Shown here piece after piece: positions 1 to 7,557 of a stretch of DNA of 63,147 nt. Within the stretch, counting starts at the first letter, position 1, and every line of letters starts with the position of its first letter. Below the pieces are notes generated by a model that worked only from the letters and a program-made list of their open reading frames with translations, made no database searches and had not been told where the DNA came from. The DNA is taken from positions 1 through 63,147 of the forward strand of contig JAPLRR010000033.1 of the NCBI GenBank assembly GCA_026399075.1. Direction: 5' to 3'. The stretch comes from Methylococcales bacterium. GTDB lineage: Bacteria > Pseudomonadota > Gammaproteobacteria > Methylococcales > Methylomonadaceae. Both the position numbers and the translations under genes were made by a program.

Positions 1-1
1 T

Positions 2-137
2 GCGGCTTTGCTTAACCATCAACTGCTCCCTGTCAAACCTGGCCGACCGGAGGCGTGGCCTAGCTTACCGGGAATCAATCAGGCGGCTTGGGTTACTGCG
101 GTTGGGTGCGCGGAGTGAAAAAACCTACACGTGTAAG
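2..137 (+). repeat. Left copy of 136-bp terminal inverted repeat
   Basis: These 136 bases are the exact reverse complement of 63012-63147; I compared them base by base and found no mismatch. Identity stops at both inner edges (GGGTAACA here, a run of C there). The inner end carries the palindrome TACACGTGTA. In both places the repeat is followed, in the same relative orientation, by a small lipoprotein gene. The simplest reading is a genomic repeat at which assembly stopped; no transposase is visible inside it. Confidence 0.9.
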
Positions 138-171
138 GGTAACATACCCCGTCCGGCTTTGTAGCCCTGTA

Positions 172-198
172 GTCGGGCACATGTTTTTCGTGCCCGAC
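172..198. repeat. REP-like hairpin (GTCGGGCAC stem)
   Basis: GTCGGGCAC at 172-180 pairs perfectly with GTGCCCGAC at 190-198 around a nine-base loop. A close relative with GTCGGGCA/TGCCCGAC arms lies at 2011-2038. No T-run follows, so it reads as a short dispersed palindrome rather than a terminator. Confidence 0.55.
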
Positions 199-281
199 GT
201 TCCGGTGCCGTCACTTGAAATGTCGGGAAAAAAAGCGTTGCCCGGAAGGGCAGCGTTTTACAAACTAACCGGAGTAATGAT

Positions 282-866
282 ATGAAAAAATATATGGTTT
301 TAATTTCACTTCTATCATCAGCATGTGCTTCAGTCAATGTAGATACAAGCTTTGTAATAAATCAAGGATCTGATTGGCAGGTAACATTGCCGTCATCAAC
401 TTCATTATTAAATAAGAGGTATGCGGTTGTTCCTAGGCGAATGTATATTCCTCTGAGAGAAAAAGTCTCTCCTGGAGAAATTGTAAAAGTTACACAAGAG
501 TCTTTTAACAAAGAATTTGGTTTCAAAGTTGTTAAAATATCCAGTGTGAATGGTGAATTAATATTTTATGAATATTATTCTCCAGGTGATCTCGGGTTAT
601 ATGAAATAGAAAAATATGAGCTTTTGAAAAAATCTGTTGGTGGAATATGCAAAAATGAAAAAGATACAATTGCAGCCATTTCCGGTTCGATCACAATAGG
701 AATGAAAAAAGAATGTGCAATATATTCTTGGGGTGAGCCAACATCAACAAATAGAACGGTCAATGAGTATTCAGTCTATGAACAGTTGGTTTATAGCTTA
801 GTAAATACATATTTGTATATTGAGAATGGCGTGGTTAAAAGCTGGCGTAATTATTCAGCCGGGTAG
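282..866 (+). CDS. Putative lipoprotein with SmpA/BamE-like C-terminal segment
   Basis: A 194-residue protein of unknown function. The N terminus has a short lysine start and a hydrophobic stretch ending LLSSAC, a weak lipobox, so it is probably exported and perhaps lipidated at Cys15. Residues about 125-187 follow a pattern known from SmpA/BamE-like and small outer-membrane proteins: a GMKKE start, a WGEPT turn, a VYEQLVYS strand and an ENGVVKSW ending. The middle is unrecognised. The gene is clearly richer in A+T than its neighbours, a sign of transfer. ATG at 282 follows the purine-rich GGAGTAATGAT. The last residues (Ala-Gly) and the TAG stop are supplied by the palindromic repeat that starts at 858, so the native C terminus may have been replaced. 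Confidence 0.7.
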   Translation: MKKYMVLISLLSSACASVNVDTSFVINQGSDWQVTLPSSTSLLNKRYAVVPRRMYIPLREKVSPGEIVKVTQESFNKEFGFKVVKISSVNGELIFYEYYSPGDLGLYEIEKYELLKKSVGGICKNEKDTIAAISGSITIGMKKECAIYSWGEPTSTNRTVNEYSVYEQLVYSLVNTYLYIENGVVKSWRNYSAG

Positions 867-1000
867 GGTGCGCATCGCGCACCTTAAACCTTCGATATGT
901 ATCGGGTTTAATTTATGCTGCAATCTGCGATGGCTGGTTCTTGTTTTCCACCTGTGGTTCAATGGCTTTCCTGGCCATGGTTAATGGTGCGCGATGCACA
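858..1000. repeat. REPIN/MITE-like palindromic element, copy 1
   Basis: About 143 bp bounded by inverted ends. The left end contains the hairpin GGTGCGCATCGCGCACC (867-883) and the right end GGTGCGCGATGC (986-997). The core (ATGCTGCAATCTGCGATGGC) is shared with copies at 4454-4590, 62235-62350 and 62379-62531. It has no open reading frame of note, so it must be moved in trans if it is mobile. Its left arm supplies the stop codon of the upstream lipoprotein gene. Confidence 0.8.
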
Positions 1001-1233
1001 CATCTATTGATAAAGGTAAGGCTGAAGTTGTCCCAATTGCAGCATTAAGATAAAGGCGATGACAGTAACACACATTTTTTATAGTTCCAATACGACATGG
1101 GATCGATGAATTTTCCACGTGTACAAAACAAAAAATACATTCAGTAAGGTACGCAATGGGTACATGGCTAATTTTGTTTAGCTGAAAAACGTGTAATACT
1201 TGTAACAAACCTTCTCCACTTGGGAAACGCACC
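867..1233. other. Intergenic region between lipoprotein and first DUF1640 gene
   Basis: The first 134 bases are palindromic element copy 1. From 1001 to 1233 I see no convincing coding sequence. The purine-rich stretch before ATG 1234 is weak (GGGAAACGCACC). Confidence 0.5.
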
Positions 1234-1485
1234 ATGGGTATTATCACCTTTGATACCTTACAACTCGTTGACAAACTTAAAGCAGCAGGTTTCCAGCAGG
1301 CACAGGCGGAAGCAATTGTCCGTGTTATTGCCGAAGCACAAGACACACTGGTTACCAAAGATTATTTTGACCACAAACTTGAAAAAGAACTGGCACCCAT
1401 CAAAACTGATCAGGCTGTGCAAAAATGGATGATGGGTGTTTTGCTGGCGGGTGTGTTGTCGCTGGTGTTGAAGGCGTTTTTTTAA
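1234..1485 (+). CDS. DUF1640 (CCDC90-like) small membrane-anchored protein
   Basis: An 83-residue protein of the bacterial DUF1640 type. It has the typical opening ITFDT at residues 4-8, a charged helical middle (residues about 20-60) likely to form a coiled coil, and a single C-terminal transmembrane helix (WMMGVLLAGVLSLVLKAFF). The family has no established bacterial function; eukaryotic relatives are mitochondrial coiled-coil membrane proteins. It is the first of three related units: an internally deleted copy lies at 1810-1952 and an intact one at 3052-3312. The start is ATG 1234 because the ITFDT motif lies in this frame; an ATG at 1220 is in another frame. Confidence 0.8.
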   Translation: MGIITFDTLQLVDKLKAAGFQQAQAEAIVRVIAEAQDTLVTKDYFDHKLEKELAPIKTDQAVQKWMMGVLLAGVLSLVLKAFF

Positions 1486-1547
1486 CAGGCTGGGTAGTGG
1501 AAATAGGGAATCCAACGCTGCAATGTGGTGGATTTTTTAAGAGCTTT

Positions 1548-1586
1548 AGGGCGAATTCGCTCCCGCAATCCACCATAAACGGAGCC
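1548..1586 (+). repeat. 39-bp direct repeat downstream of DUF1640 copy 1
   Basis: Matches 1967-2005 over 39 bases with a few differences, ending in both cases CCATAAACGGAGCC. It shows that the duplication unit extends past the stop codon of the DUF1640 genes. Confidence 0.6.
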
Positions 1587-1654
1587 TCGATTCCAATCCC
1601 TGCCTGGATTTTTGCCGACAGGTATTTTTTATGTTCGATTGTTTTTGATGCTGT

Positions 1655-1809
1655 GCGTTGAGTGGCGGTTTGCTGTCGCGAAACCGCCCTACGCCATGCT
1701 ATGATTTGCCTTTTCATGCTGATACATGGCACTTCAAACGCTAGAAGGGTGTTTTATAATCCGCCGCTATGCGATTATTTTGCCGGTTTAGCTTAAAGGA
1801 GTTTCGGCC
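1655..1809 (+). repeat. 155-bp direct repeat upstream of DUF1640 copy 2
   Basis: Near-identical to 2897-3051 (same length, roughly ten differences). Together with the following gene copy it forms one duplication unit. It contains the hairpin-like GGCGGTTTGCTGTCGCG and the ribosome-binding stretch AAAGGAGTTTCGGCC directly before ATG, so both copies carry the same promoter and translation signals. Confidence 0.85.
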
Positions 1810-1952
1810 ATGACCAGCATTACTTTTGATACCCAAGAAGCCGTTATTAAACTGATTTAGCGGTAGTTAAAGCCGATTCAATCACACTTAAGTGGATGAT
1901 GGGCGTTTTGATTGCCGGTGTTATGTCGATTGTGATTAAGACGTTTTTCTAG
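1810..1952 (+). pseudogene. DUF1640 pseudogene with 118-bp internal deletion
   Basis: This copy matches 3052-3312 at both ends but lacks 118 bp from the middle. The deletion joins two places that share AAACTGA in the intact copy, which fits a microhomology-mediated deletion. The frame is lost: translation would read 16 codons and stop at TAG (1858-1860). The part coding for the C-terminal membrane helix remains intact but out of frame. The ribosome-binding site and upstream region are unchanged. Confidence 0.9.
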
Positions 1953-1966
1953 CCTGGTAGAGCTGT

Positions 1967-2005
1967 AGGGTGAATTAGCGCCAACAATCCGCCATAAACG
2001 GAGCC
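1967..2005 (+). repeat. 39-bp direct repeat downstream of DUF1640 pseudogene
   Basis: Second copy of the downstream repeat at 1548-1586. It marks the end of the second DUF1640 unit. Confidence 0.6.
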
Positions 2006-2010
2006 GTATA

Positions 2011-2038
2011 GTCGGGCAGCGTCTTTTTGTTGCCCGAC
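2011..2038. repeat. REP-like hairpin (GTCGGGCA stem)
   Basis: GTCGGGCA at 2011-2018 pairs with TGCCCGAC at 2031-2038. Same family as the hairpin at 172-198. It lies just past the 3' end of the antitoxin gene on the minus strand and might also help end that transcript. Confidence 0.5.
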
Positions 2039-2078
2039 ATTTCCTGGGATTTGTCTGGCACGATAAAGCCGCGCCCGA

Positions 2079-2468
2079 CTAGGCACATGGGTTAAGGGCC
2101 TGTATAACCGCCTGTGGGTTTTTGGCAATCACCCGCAAATAAGATTTTGCCGCGCTGTCAGGCGCCCTTGTCCCTTGTTCCCAATCCCTGAGTGTGCCAA
2201 GCGGCAAGCCAAATTGCGCGGCGAATTGCTGTTGCGTCATTTTCAAGCGCTTACGGATTTCTTTTGGGTTGGGGACGCGGCGTAGTTTTTCCAGCTCGGT
2301 TTCAGTCAGCGGCGGATTGTCTGTATCAGCGGCTGCCGCCGCTTCTATGTTTTCCCCGGCCATCGCATTCAACCGCGGCCAATCCGTTTTCTCTTCGACG
2401 GGCCGCCTCGTGCCGTCTGGCATGACTTGCAGGGTAAGCCCGTTTATGCGTTCAACGGTTACATTCAT
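2079..2468 (-). CDS. Helix-turn-helix (XRE-type) antitoxin paired with BrnT-like toxin
   Basis: A 129-residue protein. Residues about 72-125 form a helix-turn-helix domain (TQQQFAAQFGLPLGTLRDWE) of the kind common in type II antitoxins. The N-terminal part is a short beta-like segment, and residues about 50-58 (DTDNPPLTE) resemble the linker seen in BrnA antitoxins. The gene lies 83 bp downstream of the BrnT-like toxin on the same strand, the toxin-first order usual for BrnTA. The inferred role is to bind and neutralise the toxin and repress the operon. The classical BrnA partner is a ribbon-helix-helix protein, so the helix-turn-helix partner is a variant. Confidence 0.75.
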   Translation of the reverse strand: MNVTVERINGLTLQVMPDGTRRPVEEKTDWPRLNAMAGENIEAAAAADTDNPPLTETELEKLRRVPNPKEIRKRLKMTQQQFAAQFGLPLGTLRDWEQGTRAPDSAAKSYLRVIAKNPQAVIQALNPCA

Positions 2469-2551
2469 ATTATTTGACTCCTCTGATTGCCATCAATTTA
2501 ATTAGTTAAAATTATTAGGGCACTGACGCATTGCTTAATGGCCAACCAATT

Positions 2552-2830
2552 TTAATTAATAAAACTCATGTATCTTTTCCGTTCAGCCTTGCTTGCGAGC
2601 CGTGCTGAAATAATCCTTTTATTTTGTCCCCTATCGGTGTGGATTACCGTAATAACCAGAACAGAACCCATCATACCAATTGTCACGGTGCGCATTTCCC
2701 CGTGTTCAGGTCTCGTGCTCTCCGCTTCAAGGCGGTTTGGGTCATCAAATACTGCAATCGCCGTTGAAAAATCTATACCGTGTTTTTGTCTGTTAATCGC
2801 GTTCTTTTTATCATCCCACTCAAATGCCAT
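2552..2830 (-). CDS. brnT: BrnT family ribonuclease toxin
   Basis: A 92-residue protein with the BrnT signature: an opening FEWDDKKNAINRQKHGIDF (residues 3-21), the FDDP turn at about 28-31 and a C-terminal RIISARLASKAERKRY. The family has a RelE-like ribonuclease fold and inhibits growth by cutting RNA. ATG 2830 is the only sensible start. The operon (toxin, 83-bp gap, helix-turn-helix antitoxin) lies between the second and third DUF1640 units, so the module sits within a pair of direct repeats (1655-1952 and 2897-3312). Family assignment is confident; activity is inferred. Confidence 0.85.
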   Translation of the reverse strand: MAFEWDDKKNAINRQKHGIDFSTAIAVFDDPNRLEAESTRPEHGEMRTVTIGMMGSVLVITVIHTDRGQNKRIISARLASKAERKRYMSFIN

Positions 2831-2896
2831 TATGAACCCTAGCCAATTTTATACTGGTTACCAGCATAAACAAAAGCTTGGTTATTGCAAGCCTGA

Positions 2897-3051
2897 GCGT
2901 TGAGTGGCGGTTTGCTGTCGCGAAATCGCCCTACGCCATGTTATGATTTACTTTTTAATGCTGACACATGGCACTTCAAACGCTAGAAGGGTGTTTTATA
3001 ATCCGCCGCTATGCGACTATTTTGCCGGTTTAACTTAAAGGAGTTTCGGCC
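2897..3051 (+). repeat. 155-bp direct repeat upstream of DUF1640 copy 3
   Basis: Second copy of 1655-1809, again ending in AAAGGAGTTTCGGCC directly before ATG. It flanks the toxin-antitoxin pair on its right side. Confidence 0.85.
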
Positions 3052-3312
3052 ATGACCACCATTACTTTTGATACCCAAGAAGCCGTTATTAAACTGAAAG
3101 CCGTGGGGGTCTCACAAGAACACGCTGACGCGTTTGTCCGCGCTATTGTTGAATCTCAAAATAGTTTGGTAACAAAAACTGATCTTGAATTAGCCTTAAC
3201 ACCGATTAAAACTGATTTAGCGGTACTTAAAGCCGATTCAATCACACTTAAGTGGATGATGGGCGTTTTGATTGCCGGTGTGATGTCGATTGTGATCAAG
3301 ACGTTTTTCTAG
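3052..3312 (+). CDS. DUF1640 (CCDC90-like) small membrane-anchored protein, copy 3
   Basis: An 86-residue homologue of the protein at 1234-1485, with ITFDT at residues 4-8, a helical charged middle and a C-terminal membrane helix (WMMGVLIAGVMSIVIKTFF). Translation starts at ATG 3052, eight bases after a clear GGAG. It is the intact template against which the deletion in the 1810-1952 copy can be read. The function is unknown; a membrane-tethered coiled coil is what the sequence shows. Confidence 0.8.
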   Translation: MTTITFDTQEAVIKLKAVGVSQEHADAFVRAIVESQNSLVTKTDLELALTPIKTDLAVLKADSITLKWMMGVLIAGVMSIVIKTFF

Positions 3313-3328
3313 TCAAGTAGCAGCGTAG

Positions 3329-3355
3329 GTTGGGTTGATGCTGTTCCAACCCAAC
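3329..3355. terminator. Hairpin after DUF1640 copy 3, possible terminator
   Basis: GTTGGGTT at 3329-3336 pairs with AACCCAAC at 3348-3355. It lies between the convergent DUF1640 gene and M23 peptidase gene. Only a short TTT follows, so it may be a REP-type palindrome rather than a strong terminator. Confidence 0.4.
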
Positions 3356-3402
3356 TTTCCCCCATGGATATGTTGGATTGCGAAAAGATGCAACCCACAC
3401 GT

Positions 3403-4338
3403 CTATTTGCCCGAGTTGACGGAATTTCCAACAAGAATTTTGCCTAAAACTGGTTCCTCTGCCTTCCCATCATAACTTAAAAAGGTAAAAGGAATAGAAG
3501 TCAGTGCCATACCTTTATTAACTTGAACAACAAAATGTAAATGCGGCCCTGAAGAAAAGCCAGTGTTGCCAGAATATCCAATTAATTGCCCTGCCTGTAC
3601 TCTTAATTTGGCATGGACTTCGGCCTTTTCCAGTTCCAAATGCCCATAAACAGCCATAGAACCATCATCATGCAGTATTCTAATGCTGTTTGCTTCGGCT
3701 AAATATTTGTTAGCAAGCCCATTTTTATAAAAATCATTATCGACTGACATAACAACACCCTCTCTTGCGGCGTAAATTGGCGTGCCTACAGGCATTGAAA
3801 TATCAACCGCATACTTGTTAGATTCATCTGTATGGCTAAATGTCCCGCCAAATCCCTGTGAGATGCTGAATGAAGCATTTGGCGCGATTGGGGGTAAATA
3901 GCTTTTCGTAACAACATCATTTTCTATAGGATTACCTGGCACATATTTATAGGACAATTGATAAGACCAAGGATTAGTGTAATCAATTGCCCGAACTTGG
4001 AATAAAACCTCAGATTTCCCTGCCATAACAACAAATCGACGGGGTAATTCTGGAATTGAATAGGTGTTTTGCTGAGTTGAAAAACTTATTTCGAGTTCTG
4101 CCGGCCCTGCAAAATCATTATAGACATAGAAGTTTGGCTGGTCTTTACTTCCTGAGTTATAGAGTTTAATCCGATTTTTTGGATCTACATCAAGTTGTTT
4201 AACGGATACATCTTTTTCAGTAGTTGGCGCTTGGTCTGTAAAAAACCATAGGCCATTCTCATCCTGATATTTATAAAGTTTTTTTCCGATAGCAGGTTGA
4301 GATAACAATAAAAGAAAAATTATTAATCTAATCTTCAT
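3403..4338 (-). CDS. Secreted M23 family metallopeptidase with DUF4124 domain
   Basis: A 311-residue exported protein. Residues 1-18 are a signal peptide ending AIG. Residues about 20-40 form a DUF4124 segment (KYQDENGLWFFTDQAP), often found at the start of envelope proteins. Residues about 155-285 form a LytM/M23 peptidase domain with the zinc and catalytic residues in place: His169, Asp179, and the HLH motif at 266-268 (SGPHLHF). M23 enzymes cut peptide cross-links in peptidoglycan, or act as inactive LytM regulators; this one keeps its metal ligands and is probably active in the periplasm. It stands alone, convergent with the DUF1640 gene. Confidence 0.88.
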   Translation of the reverse strand: MKIRLIIFLLLLSQPAIGKKLYKYQDENGLWFFTDQAPTTEKDVSVKQLDVDPKNRIKLYNSGSKDQPNFYVYNDFAGPAELEISFSTQQNTYSIPELPRRFVVMAGKSEVLFQVRAIDYTNPWSYQLSYKYVPGNPIENDVVTKSYLPPIAPNASFSISQGFGGTFSHTDESNKYAVDISMPVGTPIYAAREGVVMSVDNDFYKNGLANKYLAEANSIRILHDDGSMAVYGHLELEKAEVHAKLRVQAGQLIGYSGNTGFSSGPHLHFVVQVNKGMALTSIPFTFLSYDGKAEEPVLGKILVGNSVNSGK

Positions 4339-4453
4339 AAGTGTTTAGAAAAATTTGGTTATCAACTTAAAGCGGGGTAAATACACCTATACCGCTGTGT
4401 TTCGGTATCATGAACCAATGAATTAAAAAAACAATTCGACATAGAAAATAAGA

Positions 4454-4590
4454 CCGGGTGCGCATCGCGCACCTTAAACCCTCGATATGTAATGGGATCA
4501 ATTTATGCTGCAATCTGCGATGGCTGGTTCTGGTTTCTCACCTGCGGTTCAATGGGGTTCCTGACCACGGTTAATGGTGCGCGATGCACA
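4454..4590. repeat. REPIN/MITE-like palindromic element, copy 2
   Basis: Closely matches copy 1 (858-1000) along its length. It has the left arm GGTGCGCATCGCGCACC and the right arm GGTGCGCGATGC in inverted orientation, but lacks the outer TAGG of copy 1. It occupies most of the gap between the M23 peptidase and Nudix genes. The rest of the gap (4339-4453 and 4591-4691) shows nothing I can name. Confidence 0.8.
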
Positions 4591-4691
4591 CACTACAACG
4601 TGAATTAACTGGGTCAGCCCGGTACGTGCGAGTACCTTTAAGTCATGTATGTTGTGCGTACTTTGACGCTAACATTATGGTTACTGTTTCT

Positions 4692-5177
4692 TTAATGGAT
4701 GATTGGTTGCTCTGAATCTGGGGCGTGGGTTTTATGGAGTTCGGCGACTTGCCCGGTTTCCCGGAATTTTTTATAGTCAGCCAGCACTTGGGCATGGTCG
4801 AATGCTAAGGGCTCTGGCAATTCATCCAATTGAAAAATGCGGCAGTTTTTGGCATCATCCGCCGCCATCGGCGTGCCTTGGGCCTTTGCGACATAAACCG
4901 CCGTCACGGTATGTCCACGCTTATCACGGATGGGGTCAGAATAAATGCCCAATAAGGCTTGCAGTTGGACATCCAGGCAAACTTCTTCCTTGGCCTCGCG
5001 GACGGCAGCTTGTTCAACAATTTCCCCGACATCGACAAAACCGCCAGGGATTGCCCAACCGTAGGGTGGGAAAGCCCGTTCTATCAGGACGATGGGGTGG
5101 CCTGGAAAATCGGTTAGTTCAATAATGATGTCAGCGGCAAGTAAAGGCGTAATCGGTTTTGGCATACTGTGCTCCAT
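4692..5177 (-). CDS. Nudix hydrolase
   Basis: A 161-residue Nudix protein. The Nudix box runs from Gly46 to Leu68: G-x5-E52-x7-RE(60-61)-x2-EE(64-65). The Gly expected near the end of the box (EExG) is Cys67 here. The ADP-ribose pyrophosphatase-like layout ([16 protein letters not shown]) suggests a housecleaning hydrolase of nucleoside diphosphate derivatives such as ADP-ribose. Substrate cannot be fixed. Met5 (4692-5165) is an alternative start. The gene is 26 bp upstream of lplT on the same strand order and may share its transcript. Confidence 0.85.
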   Translation of the reverse strand: MEHSMPKPITPLLAADIIIELTDFPGHPIVLIERAFPPYGWAIPGGFVDVGEIVEQAAVREAKEEVCLDVQLQALLGIYSDPIRDKRGHTVTAVYVAKAQGTPMAADDAKNCRIFQLDELPEPLAFDHAQVLADYKKFRETGQVAELHKTHAPDSEQPIIH

Positions 5178-5203
5178 AGCGGCGTTGCTGATATAAGCGG
5201 CTT

Positions 5204-6424
5204 TTATTTGGATCGTTGTTTTTGGGTAAGATAGCCCATTGTCGATGATAAAAAAAGCCCAAACACGATCACGACGGTATAAATTGAAAATCCGGCTTCA
5301 ATCATTAGCGCATAAGCGCCTAACATCAATAAGATGCTAAGGTTTTCGTTGAGGTTCTGCACGGCAATGGAATGCCCCGACCCCATTAGCTGGTGGCCCC
5401 GTAGTTGTAGCAATGCGTTCATGGGGATCAAAAAGCTGCCAGCCAATATGCCTATCGCTATCAGTATTAAAACCGCTACCCGCCAATCCGTCACCAAAAC
5501 CATAGCCAACACACAAAGCCCCATAAGTATGCCTAAGGGCAATACTTTGACGGCATGATCCACAGACACGGCTTTGGCAGCTACCATAGCACCCATTGCA
5601 AGTCCTACGGCAACAACGGCGGTCAGTTGGGTGGCTTGCTCCAGATCCAGGTTTAGTGCAGCCGCCGCCCACGCAAGAATTATGAGGCGCAGGCTAGTTC
5701 CTGCACCCCAAAATAATGAAGTCACAGCAAGCGACACTTGCCCTAAAGGATCTTTCCAAAGCAGCCAAAAGCTGTGCCAAAAATCAGCCAACAGAAACTT
5801 TAGTGACCGGTTGGACAGGCTGTGCTCTATCGGTAACTTAGGGATGAAATAATTGAGGATTGCCGCCACGGCATAAAGCCCTAGAACAACAAGAATGGCG
5901 AATTCGGGGGCGGTGTCGATGCCGCCGTTAAAAGCCAGTGTGTTGAGTTGTTGGACGACGTAGCCTTCAACGTGGTGGCCAATCAGCAAGCCACCGAATA
6001 AGGCACCAAAAATGATCGATGCAACAGTTAGCCCTTCCATCCAACCGTTGGCCCATACCAAGCGCTCAGGGGGCAGGTATTCAATCAATATGCCGTATTT
6101 GGCGGGCGAATACAGGGCAGCGCCGACGCCAACCAAACTATAGGCGAGCAAGGGATGCAGGCCGACCAACATGGCTGCGCAACCCACTATTTTGATACTG
6201 TTGCTTAAGAACATGACCCGGCCTTTGGGCAAGGCATCAGAAACTGCGCCGACAAAAGGGGCCAGCACAATAAAGGAAAAAACGAAAAATTGTTGTAAGA
6301 CCGGTGTTTGCCAGGCCGGGGCATCCAGTGTTTTGAGTAGCGCGATGGCCGCAAACAGTAAGGCGTTGTCGCCTAATGAGGAGAAAAACTGTGCGGCAAG
6401 TAGGGTGTTGAAGCCTCGGTTCAT
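5204..6424 (-). CDS. lplT: Lysophospholipid transporter LplT (MFS)
   Basis: A multi-pass major facilitator protein of 406 residues with about 12 hydrophobic segments. The N-terminal half matches Lpl[20 protein letters not shown], then FAPFVG-like [18 protein letters not shown] and [15 protein letters not shown]. LplT flips lysophospholipids inward across the inner membrane for re-acylation. The reading frame is open up to 6565, but the upstream 47 residues are not hydrophobic and not LplT-like, so I chose ATG 6422-6424 ([14 protein letters not shown]), preceded by AGGA. The usual partner acyltransferase (Aas) is not adjacent. Low homology to other MFS families makes this call fairly safe. Confidence 0.85.
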   Translation of the reverse strand: MNRGFNTLLAAQFFSSLGDNALLFAAIALLKTLDAPAWQTPVLQQFFVFSFIVLAPFVGAVSDALPKGRVMFLSNSIKIVGCAAMLVGLHPLLAYSLVGVGAALYSPAKYGILIEYLPPERLVWANGWMEGLTVASIIFGALFGGLLIGHHVEGYVVQQLNTLAFNGGIDTAPEFAILVVLGLYAVAAILNYFIPKLPIEHSLSNRSLKFLLADFWHSFWLLWKDPLGQVSLAVTSLFWGAGTSLRLIILAWAAAALNLDLEQATQLTAVVAVGLAMGAMVAAKAVSVDHAVKVLPLGILMGLCVLAMVLVTDWRVAVLILIAIGILAGSFLIPMNALLQLRGHQLMGSGHSIAVQNLNENLSILLMLGAYALMIEAGFSIYTVVIVFGLFLSSTMGYLTQKQRSK

Positions 6425-6583
6425 AGCATTTTTGTCCTGTGCGACCCCACAACAACCGGCGTCATGCACTGTAAAGTTATCGGTTTGTTCGGCTAGTTGA
6501 ATGCTACAAGTATAGTCGGGGGATATGGGAGCGGGCTTACCTTGGCCTGCCAGTTTGTAGTCCAAAAAGTAAAGTGGCCTGTT

Positions 6584-7372
6584 TTATCCTTTCGCATTGG
6601 CTGGAATAGGCGCTTCTTCGCCAATGGAAGATATCGATTTTTCCCACTTTACGAGTTCCAAGTTACCATTGAAATGTTCGACGATGGCGGTGCAACTTTC
6701 GACAAAATCCCCGGTGTTGATATACAAAAAACCATTGATGTCCTTCATTTCAGCATGGTGTATATGTCCACAAATGACCCCGTCCAAGCTTTTGTCCTCA
6801 AGGATGCTGACGATGCTTTCTTCATAATCAGAAATAAATTGCACCACATTTTTGACTTTAAATTTGACATAGGCGGCCAAGGAAAAGTTGGATTGCAAGC
6901 CAAACCAGCGCCTGAACATGCGCAGAAAACGGTTGACCCACAGCAAAAAATCATAACCTTCGCTGCCTATTTTAGCCAGCCACCGATGGCATTGGGCAAT
7001 GGTGTCATATTCGTCGCCATGTACAACCAGAAACCGCTTGCCATCCACTGACGTGTGCACGTCTGAGTTTTTGACGGTGATGTCGCCAAAAATATAATTG
7101 TCATATTCGCGGACATTTTCATCATGATTGCCAGGGATGTAAATAACCTGACAGCCGTGCCTAGCTTTACGCAGAAGCTTTTGGACTACTGTGTTATGGT
7201 CACGCGGCCAATACATTTTCTTGGAAAGTGACCAAAAATCGATGATGTCGCCAACTAAATAGAGCTTTTCACTGTCATTATACTTTAAGAAATCCAGCAA
7301 AACATCAGCTTGGCATTGGCTAGAGCCTAAATGTAGGTCGGAAATCCAAATGGTTCGGTAGGTGTTAGTCAT
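6584..7372 (-). CDS. UDP-2,3-diacylglucosamine diphosphatase-like metallophosphoesterase (LpxH2-type)
   Basis: A 262-residue two-metal phosphoesterase. Motifs in order: DLHLG (12-16), GDIID (41-45), GNHDE (about 81-85), HGDEYD (about 119-124) and GHIHH (about 202-206). This set and the spacing resemble the LpxH2 group, which is distinct from true LpxH. A canonical LpxH is encoded at 57988-58779, so this one is a paralogue. LpxH2 proteins have been annotated as lipid A enzymes, but their substrate is uncertain. ATG 7372 is preceded by the foldback element at 7381-7502. Confidence 0.8.
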   Translation of the reverse strand: MTNTYRTIWISDLHLGSSQCQADVLLDFLKYNDSEKLYLVGDIIDFWSLSKKMYWPRDHNTVVQKLLRKARHGCQVIYIPGNHDENVREYDNYIFGDITVKNSDVHTSVDGKRFLVVHGDEYDTIAQCHRWLAKIGSEGYDFLLWVNRFLRMFRRWFGLQSNFSLAAYVKFKVKNVVQFISDYEESIVSILEDKSLDGVICGHIHHAEMKDINGFLYINTGDFVESCTAIVEHFNGNLELVKWEKSISSIGEEAPIPANAKG

Positions 7373-7380
7373 AAGAAATT

Positions 7381-7502
7381 GTTTGGGTATATTTGCCCGC
7401 CAAAGGGGATTCGCTGGGTATTAGTAACCCAGCAAAGGCAATGGTGTGCTTTTGCGGGTGATTGGGCAGAATGGGAGTCCCTTCAGCGGGCAATACCCAA
7501 AC
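7381..7502. repeat. 122-bp foldback element
   Basis: The ends are imperfect inverted repeats: GTTTGGGTAT..TTGCCCGC at 7381-7400 and GCGGGCAATACCCAAAC at 7486-7502. Inside is a second hairpin, GCTGGGT (7413-7419) with ACCCAGC (7427-7433). The whole fits between the promoter-side ends of the phosphoesterase gene and the dtd gene. It looks like another small non-coding mobile element, different in sequence from the 858-1000 family. Confidence 0.6.
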
Positions 7503-7557
7503 TAACATACGGGAACAAAGGGTAGCAAAAACTCATGAAAATTATATGACAAACAGT

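Noticed and set aside
88..285. A 65-codon frame overlapping the left terminal repeat
   Set aside because: It runs through a non-coding repeat and the lipoprotein leader, has no motif, and the matching stretch in the right copy leads into different sequence.
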